DNA of 64,000 bases, taken from the NCBI GenBank assembly GCA_963970005.1, contig CAXAMN010018890.1:70001-134000 (forward strand). The letters run 5' to 3'. Source of the stretch: Durusdinium trenchii. Its lineage: Eukaryota > Sar > Dinophyceae > Suessiales > Symbiodiniaceae. Of the stretch, positions 31,901-43,900 are shown piece by piece (the stretch's first letter is position 1; each line of letters starts with the position of its first letter). A model generated the notes under the pieces. It searched no databases. It had not been told where the DNA came from and was given only the letters and a program-made list of their open reading frames with translations. A program made the translations under genes and the position numbers.

Positions 31901-34900
31901 GAAGGGGAAGAGGCAGAGTTTCGGGAGATTTGAGGGCATGGAAGGGGCAAGTGCATCGCTACTAGAAACAAGGGCATTACTACTAGTAGCAAATAGCTAC
32001 TGGTAGCTTATAGCTACTATAGTAGTAATGCACTCGTTACTAGTAGCGATGCACTTGTTACTGGAGTGTCCAATTATGGACCTGGCACCCAAGATGATAC
32101 TCGGCCCCTGAAAGCTTCTGTGAAATCGACGCCAGGTAATGTTGCTTCCAAAGCAATATTCGACAGCGGTGGACATTTGGTCCGTGGAAGGCTCAGCACT
32201 TTCCATTGCGGCGAATCTGCAGGCCCATTGGATGCTTTGACAAGACCTGCCTTAACCATGAACGAAAAGTGAGGCCATGCTGAAGGCCTGAAACACGTGA
32301 GACGGAGAAAAGAAGCGAACATGGATGCTTTGACCCTTTTGTTCCAGACATGGGGTGCGGTCACTCCTGCCGGTGATGAGACACGATTTTTGGGAATCCA
32401 TTCTCAAGGCACTAGGGAATCAATCTACTCAAAGATGTATCAGCTTAGCAGCTTCTCTATTCCTTTGTGTGTGAATCATGCGTTGCCGATGAGGTTGGCT
32501 GTATCCTTGGGGAGATTCTGGGAAGGAAGGCACATTGCTTGGGATCGCGGCATTGGAACTCAGTGTCTCAGTGGAAGTGCATCCATTCGCCAGTTGCAAA
32601 AGTTGCGGTTCTCATAGGTCATAGGTACGGTACATGTTTTTGTGTTTGTTTGTATATTATATATATATATACATGTACATAATATATGTGTAGGTATTCA
32701 CAGGTCAGGATTCCCCTGTGGAGAAGTCGTAGGTGGCTGCATTTCTCATCTTCATACTTGATGTCATTGCTCACGCTGCGGCAGCTTTTGCTGGTATGAC
32801 ATGGGCAAAGCACATTGCAGAACGACAGCTGGACGTCAGAGGTATCCAACCCGCATGAGAACTGAAACAGAACATGCAGGAAGCGACTGAAAACTTGGTA
32901 GAACCATTCAAGGTCCTGTTCTGACATCGTTTCTGGCCAACCCCCACAGAACTTTCCGTATTCTTGGTTTCTACATCCAAAAGAGCATTAGTTCTTTCTT
33001 GAAAAGTGAACTGAGCCACCATGATGAGACTCCGCGACAACATGATACGAGCGGCCATACGACAATTTTGTTGCTGCTGCTGTGTACAAGCCCTAGCTTT
33101 CACCTCGTTCGCCAACGCTTTACTCTGAAACAGAGCTAACCTCATGGGTAATACACAGAGCTAACCTCAACCATAAGGAAAACTGCCGTTTCAAGAGGTT
33201 CAACCTTTAACCAATTCATCTCGTTTCCTGAAACACCCGAATCTTCCGCCCCATCTTTTTAAGGCAAAGAAGGTGACGGGATGTGTGGACCTATCTCAGG
33301 AGGCGAGAACGGTGACGTGATGAGATGATGTGATGTTTTCGGTTCCAGGTTGCCTGTCCACTTGGTGCGAGAAAAACCAACATGTGTGTTATTTTAATTC
33401 GATGTCCCACGTTGAAGCTCAGGGGCGTTCGTCTCGTTCACGAGAACCGCAGGCAAAGGAAGATGCTGCCGTGTTCGTTGGGAAACCAATTGAGGCTGGG
33501 TTGGGGCAGCATTCTGCTGCAAGTTCATCTGCAGATATCATCCACATGACAACCACCTGGTGCCCCATGGCTCCCAGTGCACCGCCAGGAATTAGAGGCC
33601 AACCAGACAGAGAAAGAGCCTCGAGACAAAGTCCAGGCGCAGTTCCGTTTGCTTTGTCAAACCGTCACACCACTTGGAACCTGCATGTTGTGAGCGGCGT
33701 GGAAGTCAAAGCCCGAAACATGCAAAGTTCATGTGAAGATGAACATGATCGACCATGAACATGGTGAGAATACTACAAAATAGTATATATATATATATGC
33801 ACACGCATAAACATACTGTGTATCTACATAAACATACTGTGACATCCTAGGCGGCAGCCCGACGGCTCTGCTACCAATCTGAATGATACACCCTGTGTGA
33901 TCTACCTCCTAAGTGATCCTACACTCGCGGTCCTTTGTGTCCTTGGCTTGGTCCAGCTTGAGCCACCGTTTTACGAGCATTCATGCAGCTGATGGACCAT
34001 GTTCATGCATTGAACATTGACAATATATATATATATATAATGTATATGTTTATGTATATGTATGACCCGTTTAGAACAATTCTGCCAACTGCCAGGAAGA
34101 GCCTCAAGTCCCAGGAGTGGTCCCGGCCGAATCCGTGGAGAGCCTCGCGGCGCCTCGCGGCTCCGATCGGCTTCCCGTGCTGGAGCTGCCAGGCCGACCG
34201 CATCGATCGGTCAAACGTGACCGGCCCGGCCCATCACTGGGTAGACCAAGGTCTCCCTATCCGAAGCATCCACGAAGGTCGTTGCCTAGGAGGTCTCCCT
34301 ATTTTCATGCGCATGCAAGTGTGGCGTGTTCTGAGATGATCAAATAACATATTCTCAGACATATCCAAAGAAAACTCCAAAAGGTTTTGAGAACATCTGC
34401 AAAGAACAATCCATATTGTCAGACTCCAACGATCCACAAGATGCTGTTTGAGAACAATCCACATGTTGACCTGTCAGATGGTGATGCCTGCGGCCTTCAG
34501 ATCTTCGAGCTCTTGGGAAGAGGTCGCCTGATGCCTGCCACGCCGGAGGAACCGGCGTTCCGTTAACGTTCAAAAGAACGTCCCCAGAGAAATTATCTGA
34601 ATCAATTTGACTTGTACCATCAAGTAGTTTTCACGCAGAGACCCTTGGATTCAAGACCACTCCACTGATTACACGGACTTTTGCCCACGAAAGTATCTGA
34701 CACGGTGCCAGCAGCTGCAGGTGCCAGCGGCTGCCGCGTCCATCGCTGTCAGGTGCCCTGAGCGGGCACGCGAACACAAACCGAGCACGAATGTGACTCC
34801 GGCGACACGGCGACACGGAGAGACCGTTTGGTTTCTTATTAGTTTTCAAAGAACATGTTCGCAGACATCGTGCATTTTCATCTTGAAATTCATATGTTCA

Positions 34901-37900
34901 CAGCAGATTCAAAAACACATTTCATTATGATTAGTTGTGTCCCATGATCAGTAACAGTCGATAACGATTGTATTTGGGAGACGGTTTTACTAACCATCAT
35001 CCACTGTTACTGGCAATTGAACACACGAGAGCAAGAAAAGCAAGACTAGTCAGAATAGTAAAAATAACAATCATAATTCATAGTAGTAAGAATTATCCAA
35101 CATCTTCATCCTCATCAAAATGGCCGAGCCGAGCTGCTCAGTGCAGGAGGGTGGCCGGATCATGGCCGGCAAGGTGTTACCCTTGGGACCCGCCACCTTC
35201 CCCGACATGGTGGAGGACCAGCATATGAAGTCATTAGAGCAACAACTTATTAGAGTCATGATAGTCATCTCAAGCAACAAGTTGTGCCTTGAAATATCTT
35301 GAAATTCACGTCCACGCTGTGCCTGATAGTCATTTGATGTTGTGTCCTTGCGAGGACTTGGAGAATGAATTATCGGTCTTGAAAGTCGTCGGAGAGCACG
35401 CTGGCTGTTGTATTACAGTGGAGGAAGGAGGAATCAAAGAGGTATAAAATGCTGAATTGAGGTATCAACATGCTGAATTCAAGTCTTTGTGACAGCGATT
35501 GGGATTTCGGGATTTCTCTCTTTTGTGCTTCGAACGTCACTCTTCTTTCCTGGGTGTCCAGGCATCCGGCGTTGGTGTCATTTTTGGGCGCTTGGAGCAC
35601 AAAGCGCTTCGTCCTGGACAAGCAGGAGCAGAAGGCTGAAACAAACGAGGGCCGAAACGAACGAGCAACACCTTCAGCATGTTTTGAGAACTCTGTTCAT
35701 CCTTCCTCTCACTTTCCTCGCAATACGGATCTTTGGCTCTTAAATCTACCTCTGGCGTGCAAGGCCTATGTCGTAGGCATTGAGTTGTGTGGCACGAATC
35801 TCGAAGATGTGCTGCAAAAGCGCAAGGAAATGCACCTGGGACAGAAGAAAAGACAGTCTACAGACCCATTGAATCATATTGAATCATTGTTCGTTGAAAA
35901 AACATGGCTCTGATGCTGCAAGAAATTCAGGCTTTGCTCACCACCCTGTGGTACCATGATCCTGAGGCAGAAACCTTTGGAGCAGTCCGAGATGCTGCCG
36001 ATTTTGAATCAGGCCAGAGGAGACGGGCTTTAGTACAGGTGAGTACAGAGATAAGGGAGATACGGATAGATATGTGTGTGTATTCAGAAACGGAGATCCC
36101 CCACCAATGCATTTTGGTCTACTTTCCTTCTTCAAGAAGGGGTTTGTCGGGGTTCTCCTTATGAAAATGCTCCCATACTGGAAGCACTGTCACACAAGTC
36201 CAGACGATTCCATGATTAGAATGCTCAGATGACGGAGGATTCTGATGGTGTTTTGAAGCATGACGGTTTTGAGGGGAGCAAGTCAAAATGCAGGATAAAG
36301 AGTTTCGCCTGAAGACGCATGAAACACATGAAGTGAATCGACAGCAAGATTAGACAAAGCAAAGCTTTAGAACCTCGGAATTGAAAGTTCCTTTCAAGAT
36401 TTGAGCCAGAGTTTCTTTTTTGAGGACATTTTGAGCCTTGTAGAAGGACTAAAATTCTGTCGAGAAGCTAACTATAGCCTAGTAGCTTACCTCCTTTCTT
36501 CATTAAGTAGGAGCGGGCAAAAAAAGGAAAGAAACACAGAAGAAGGAAGAACGAAGATATATTATATAAATTATATAGTATTGGAGGTTTTACACAACCG
36601 TTACTTGGCGCTTTGCATGCCTCACGGCGCGAAGCCTTTGGCCCAAGAGGCCTTTTTTCGAGTTCGTTGGCGGCTCGCGCCATGGCTCGATGGGGGCTTT
36701 TTGCGGTGGGCCTCATGTGGTCCGCAGGCCCCATCGATGGCTGGTGGCAGGCGGTTGAGGAGGAGGCGACAGATCCTCCCAACGCCTCTTGCTGGGACCA
36801 CCCAGTCAGCTGCCTTCAGCGGCAGGTGAATGCCACGGTGGCTGCTGCCCAGGCGCAGTACTCCACCCTGACGACCTGGGATAGCCTAGCCTGGACGCTC
36901 CTGGACACGTTGCTGTCGGGCGTGGGCTGGCTGGTGTTTGGCCAGAGCTGGGCCAGCGTCCGGACGGGGTGCTCGATGATCCTGAAGATCGCGCTGCTGA
37001 TGGTGGTTTGCGTGGGGCTCCACTATTTCCTGTCCCTAGCCTGGCCGCTCTGCTCCTTGGTGATCGGGACTATCCTGACCGCAGTGTGGATAGTCCGGGC
37101 CCTGGTCAGGTGCTGCGGACGGGCTGCTTTCTACGCCCAGCGGATGTCAGGAGGAGTCCCGGAGGTGACGGGAGCAACCTTCATTGGACCGGACACCGGC
37201 GAGATCCCGGAGACGGCCGACCTCCGCAAGATGAAGAAGGGCACGAATGAAGAGCGGTGGGTCCTCCTCAAGCGGGACGGTTATGTGGTCATCATTAAGG
37301 TCACCGAGAATGCCGCGATCAAGTCGAGTGGCATGTACCTGAATTTTGACCCTGAGGCAACCAGAGGTGACGCCCAACTGTTGCTGGCCTTGAAGGGTTA
37401 CGAACGGGTGCATCTATGCAGGCACGACACGTGCCCGGAAGAGGGCCAGCATTTCAAGAGCTATGCCTTGGCCCGCCAACTCAATCCCGAGCGCTTCCAC
37501 CTTATGTCTACCGCGGCTGGGGCCCAGAAGACAGGGATGAAGACGATGGGATGGCTCTTCTCCAAAGCCAACAAGACAGCCAAACGGTTGAAGGACTATG
37601 CATCAGAGTCCGAGCGGGAGGAGACTGGGTCGTGCTGTGCTCACTTGGTCAAATGGGAGGGCGAAGCAGGTCGAGTTTGCCTCAGCGAACACCCATGCAA
37701 AGACCTTGCAACCACGGACGTCGAGCTGCTCGATGAGGACCGGAGTCAACTTCCAACTGACCAGCTGGCCGTTCTTTGCTCGGGTCACGCGGTCCGGTAC
37801 CTGACATTGAGGGCAACGTCGAAGTGTTCTCATGCAGGTTGCCCACGGCTGGGGGCAGTCACAAAACAAGGCATGCGACTATGCGGTGTTCACCAAGAAC

Positions 37901-40900
37901 CTGCTCCTACTCCGACCAGACGTTCCTCGCGGTCAAGGTCGAGGGCTCGGGACCCACCTCCGGGAGAAGAAGAGGGTGACGAACGCGCCGAAGGAGAAGG
38001 GGACGACCGCACGAGGCGCAGGGGACGAGTCCGGGAGGTCGCCTATCAGACCGAGGAGGCAGAGAACATCCTCCGTGAGGTTCGTGAAGAGAAGGAGGAG
38101 GAGCCTCCAGCTCTCAGGAGAAGGAGGGTTGCATCTCCTGGCCACGCTCCCAAGTCATCGGTGCAGCACAGCTTGGCCAGGATGGGAATGATCAACTCGC
38201 CGGACCGCAGGGCGGACATGACCTACCTCGAGGAGTTCATGGAACAGATGGCCGATGGGAGGGAGCTACAGCTCAGTGAGGAAGATATAAGAAAGCAACT
38301 GGCGGCTCAAGCTGGGTTGACCGTGGGAGACCTCACCCGGTACTTGTACGAGCAGGCCATGGAGGAGCAACGGAAGGGCACCAAAGGGCTCACGAAGTTC
38401 TTGGCGAAATGGCGCCAGCAAGCGGCTGCTCGGGAGCGACCTTCGTCCCTCTCGGAATGGAGCGTGGTCGAGAAGGAGCGGGACGGGGCAGCACCTACAC
38501 CGTCGAGTATGGCTTCGGGAACCCAGTCTGTGGTGAGCTCAGGCCCAATTGAAACCCCCCCGAAGAAGAGACTGGCTTCGGTTCCCCCTCCGGGCATCTA
38601 TGATCCAGACCGCAAGGCAGGTACTGGGCCGGAAGAACGTGGAGGCCAGTCGGAGATGACCGACATCGCGAAAGCGATCCAGCAGCAAACGAATGAACTT
38701 GCAACTTTGGTCAAAGCCCAGCAGGAAACCACAACAGGGGCAGGAGGATCGTTGAAGAGCCTCGGAAAGACCTCAGAAGAACTGGTATTTTTGCTGCGTG
38801 GGTGCGGCCAGTACACTGTGCAGGTCGGCAATGAAGAGTACGGAGCTCCCCTGGCGCAAGCACTTCTGGCGGCTCAGGCCGGCTCTTCAACAAAGCTTCG
38901 GAGTGCAGGCTTCAGACAGAAGGTTACTTCTCGGCTCGCCATCGGGATCGCTGGCCCATACTGGGGGACGCAGGAGAAGTATGCCCTCAGTGCTTCGGAC
39001 TTCGTGCCCTGCACCGACGCGGAGCTGGACCAGTTCGCCATCGAGAGTAGGACTGGGAAGCCGACAAATGAGCAGAGGCCGACCGCACCTACTCGTTATG
39101 AGGACTGGCTCAACAGAGTGAAATGCCAGAATGACATCTGGGCCCTCGTGTACGGCATGGAGTGGAAGGCTGTGCGGGAGCACGCCATCAACTTGTTGGG
39201 AGAGTGGCATGTCAGTGCTCCACACAAGTGGCCGCTGCAGGTCCTTCTCGACGTGTGGGAAGAACTCCACTGGCGATTCCTCGAGGAGTTGAAGGAGGAG
39301 CTGAGGAAGATCAAGCGGTTGTCGGGAAGGGAGTCCATGACCTTGCAGGATCTGAAGTTCTATGCCCTCATGCCAGACGAAGAAGGGCGGCCTCCTTTGA
39401 ATCTTCCTCAAACGTTCGATCTAAGACGTCCTGACGGTTGGTTCATGTCAGAGGTGATGCCCCGAATTGAGAGGCGCCAGGAGAGGATGCTCTGGAAGAT
39501 GACGTGGGAGGGTTCAGGCAAGGGTAGAGCCCAAGGACAACCAGCCGGTGGAGATGGAGGATCACGGGAGGAGAAGCCGACCTTGAAAACCCTGTTTGGG
39601 CCGAAGCTGACGGCTGAGGAGACGACCCGGGCCAAGGATCGAGCACCGACGAACAAGGAGGGCAAGTTGTTGTGTTGGGGATACCTGACCCACCTGGGCT
39701 GCTCTCAACAGGGTTGTCAACGAGCTCATGAACCACTTCGCGGACCTTTTGAGGCTCTTGATCCAGCGGTTCAACTCCAGATGCTTCGGAGGGGAGGCCT
39801 AAGGAGGATGAAGGCGGAGACAAAGGAGTCGGCCGCGGAAAAGATCAAGGAGATTCGAGCCGGGGTGGCAAAGGACAAGGCCGCCAAAGTGCAGGATGGC
39901 AAAGATCGTCGACGGGCAGGACAGGGAGACCTAGCCAAAGAAGGGGAGGCCGAAGGTCCGGAGAAAGCAGGCGGCCAAGTCCACTGGGAAGCTCCGGAGG
40001 AGATGGTGCAGGTGGACTACACCCACCAAGAGAAGGACTTTGCAGACTTGGTGGCGGGCCCTGATGCATCACTGTTCGAGCACGTGCCAAGGGAAGCCAA
40101 ACCACATGCAGGGCGAAAGGGCTCCACTGCCCCCTCGGAGGCGCAGGATATGGTGAGGAAGGCTCAAGCTTTGGCATCGGGGCCAGTCCTGGGCAAGCTC
40201 CAAGGGGCGTCAGATGACCTATATGCCTGGGCGTCGACAAGGGTGGCCAACGACCCGGAGATCGCCTTCGACACACTCATGGAAGAGATGGTCCAGTACG
40301 GCCTTGGGGAATTGGCCGCGGAGGCGGCAGCTTTGCTGGAGGCTTATGGGCAGGGTCTGAAAGCAGGCCACCAAGCTCGCTGCCAGCTGGAGGACACACG
40401 ATGGGAAGGCGAGGGCCCGGGCAGATCTTTGGCTCACATCGATGGTGTCCCGTGGGCCCTGTGGGACTTCGGAGAGATGGTCCATATGACCGAGGAGCTG
40501 GCGGGTCTGCTGGGAGTAATCGAGCCCGAAAAGGAGAAGAGGCAGTGTGTCACGAAGGTGTTAGCTGCTGGACTTCACCTGGCACAGCATGGGAAGGTCC
40601 CCGCGATGAACGAGGTTGAAAGGGCAACACAGGAATTTCGGCTGGAGCAGGCGAGGCTGGCAGTGGAGGCCGAGGGCGTGATGGGGCATCCAGAGACTAA
40701 GGTCGCCCCGGTGGAGCACGAGTTGCGGATGTATGCCCACGACATCCTGAAGCCCCACCACGACAAGGACTATCGAGCTTTGGCCGTGTTCCCTTTAGCG
40801 GCGATGGAGGAGATACGCGTGGTCGTGGTGCGAGTGGACTACAAAGGCGACCTACTGATTGAGACGGTGACGGGAAGCCAGTGGTCCAACTCAGACGTTT

Positions 40901-43900
40901 GGTGATGATCTCCAAAGGACACATGACTTTGCTCCAGCCCCCTTCGCCAGACGAGGGAAGAGCGCTTTTGGAGAAGGAAGAGGTGTACAATACCCCCTGT
41001 CTTGGGTTTCGGTATTTCTGGCACCAGCGGCACGATCAAGCCAAGACTGCTCCAGGGGTGATCTCCTGTCGACATTGTCGGAGCAGAAAGGGAGGGAGTG
41101 CCGAGGAAACCGAGACTACAGGGTGCTTGCGGAAGACTACGTGTCTCCCCGCCCTCTCCCAGGTCTTTGCGGGAGGGGGCCAAGTCATTCGCGCTGTACA
41201 TGAAGCCGGAGGTCACAAGGGCCTGGTGTTGCAGGAGTACTTTGCTGGCCATGGAGTCATTACCAAGGGTTGGAGAGCTGCGAACCAGACGGCCCTGAAC
41301 CCCATTGAGCTCTACGAGCAACCACATCAACAGCTGGGCCCCCGCCCGGAGCATGACTTGTCCGACCCTGTACGGCAAGAGCACTACCTCAACTGCCTCC
41401 GAGATCGTGAGTCCAACGTGCAGTGGATAGCCAGCCCGTGCACTACGTTTTGCGATTGGTGCCTGCAGAATGGAGGCACTCGCACCTTCCAGAACCCGGC
41501 CGGGAAACCAACCGCCAAGGAACAAGTCGGCAACGCTTTGTCGGAGTATGGAGCGAAAGTGTTTGAGACTTCGCTTCTGCAGGGCGGCTTCCCCGTGGCC
41601 GAGAGCTCGGGCACTTCAGGACGATACCCGAAGCAATGGCATCTACCCCAATGGCGCCGCCTCCTGCAACGACCGGACGTCGACTTCATTGAGCTGAGAT
41701 CGACATGTGCGCCTTTGGGCTAGGGCCCCCGGATATGCCGGACCATTTCTACCGCCGCAGGACTGGACTGGCCTTCCCGCATCATCCACCTTTGCGCCAA
41801 GCCTTGCTCCGCCTGTGCCCTGGAGTCTCAGATGGCCATCAGCATATTGCACTCAAAGGCAATCGACCCGGGATCAATGTGTCTCGCTGCACAGAAGCTG
41901 GAGTTTATGCGGACGCCTTCGTACGCACTGTGGTGGAGACGCTAGTTCACACCTTGGTGGGGGGGGGGTCCAAACCACAACCTATGCTGTCGAAAACCGG
42001 GGGAAGGCACCCGTATGGCTGGAATGGGCAAGACTTCGTCTACGAGGAGGAGCTTGCGGAGCCGGAGGGTGACCAGATTGAGCCAGAAGAGGGCCAGAAC
42101 GAGATCGACGGTCTTGGGCACCTAGATGAACAGGAGCTTCAGCAGGTTGCGGGTATGGCGGTCGATGAGGCGCTGGGTGTGTGGAATGGCGTCGAAGTCA
42201 ACAATCCTCATCGAGATGAACCCGATGGTGAGGAGTTGGAGGACGTGGAAGACCAGGAGTGGGAGAACACCACGGAACCCGGGGCTGAGACGGACAGCGA
42301 GCCCAGGACTCGGATTGCGTGGCAGAACCTTGGTCAGCGCAATCGTATGGAGGTCGACGCTGAGAGGGGCTACGTATGGGTCCACACCAATGAGGCGAGG
42401 AATGATTTGGTGCTTCCCGAGGAGCTGCCCTATCCGTACTGGCCGCATCGGTTCCACAGTGAAAGGTACACCCGATGTGAGACGAGGGATCAATGGGGAC
42501 GTCTGCAAGTGGCCGAGGTGTATGATGATTGGAGAGTCCAAGGCCGCGGCCAACCTCCCTTTGCACCATGGACGGGGGCGACTCTGTTTGTATTCGAGGA
42601 TGGACAGGTTCCCTGGGTTGAGGTTCCCGCCGATGAATCCGGGGGTCCCGATGCTGGCGGAGGCGGTGGTCGCCCTGGAGGAGGACAAGGTGATTCGCAG
42701 TGGGATTGGAACTCTTGGAGCTCCACCGACTGGCAAGGGTTGAACGACCGGGGACAGTGGCAAGGATGGAGTTCGTGGTCATGGAGGGGCACCAGGGCTG
42801 GAGGCAGCAGCTGGGTGGACTTTGAGCAGGCCGGCATCTCGGGCAAGGCGGCAACACCGGCGATGAGCTACATCCAGGAGGTCGACAAGATCCAAGGGAA
42901 TGAGGCTCGAGCATGGCAGTCGATTCGAGAGCGAGGTGACCTGTTGTTGGACCTCACGGGCTCAGTCGAGAAGGCGGCCATCGCACTGTGGGTGGCCCGG
43001 GAGCACCTGGGCCGCAACAATTTGCAAGGGGCAGATAGTGAAGAGCTCAACGGGCTTTTGCACCCCGACCACCTCGCTTATCTACGGGAAGTTCGCGCTC
43101 AAGGAATGCCAGCTCGGTACCAAGGACAGCGGGAAAGGGTGACTACGCGCCCCCACCCGAGGGCCAGAGCGGACATGGGCCAGGTGTACGTCCAGTTGAT
43201 GAAGGACATCGCCAAGCACAGGGTCTTGGTAGCTTCAGCGAACCATCCCGCTTTGAAACATACAGTGTCCTCGCCCTTTGAGTTGGTTCCCAAGATGCTT
43301 CCGAATCGGTCGCTGTCCACAGAAGCCCGGCTGGTTCATGACCAGCGACAGGTCAACGGGGGAACCCACAAGGACCTTCATCCTCCTGCAGCTCAACCGA
43401 CTCACGAGCAGATCGCAAGGCGGATCCTGTGGCTGAAGGCCAGGTATCCAGGGGTCAAAGTCGTTTTGGCGAAGAAGGATGTGGCTGGGGCATTCCGACT
43501 ACTTTGGGTTGACCCGAGGGACGCCGAGCTGTTCGCAGGAGATGTTCCGTGGAGGCCGGAGTTGATGGGGACTGGTGGAGAGGCTCCTGACCTTCAAGAC
43601 CTGAGAAACCTTACGGTCATCTATTTGGTCTCAAGCTTCGGATTCTCGGGGTCCCCCGGCGAATGGACGGCATGGGGGCGGGCCACAGAGGAGGTGCACC
43701 GGAATCTTCGTCCAGTTGAGAGCAGGAGGGACGGGGAGTTGCATTTTTGTGGCAAGATCCTCGTCGATGACATGGTGTTGGTTGAACCGGTCATCGGGCT
43801 GAGACCGTGGGTGTCCAGTGAGGTGTATGAGTGGGCAGTGACGCAGCTCTTGGGGGAGAAGGCCATTAACAAGCTCAAGGATGCGGAGGAAGGCTGCTAC

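Noticed and set aside
35563-35634. Alternative frame of this inner-kinase exon (ASGVGVIFGRLEHKALRPG)
   Set aside because: It would close the phase with the preceding exon, but the other frame has the kinase strand-4 pattern and is in phase with the hinge exon.
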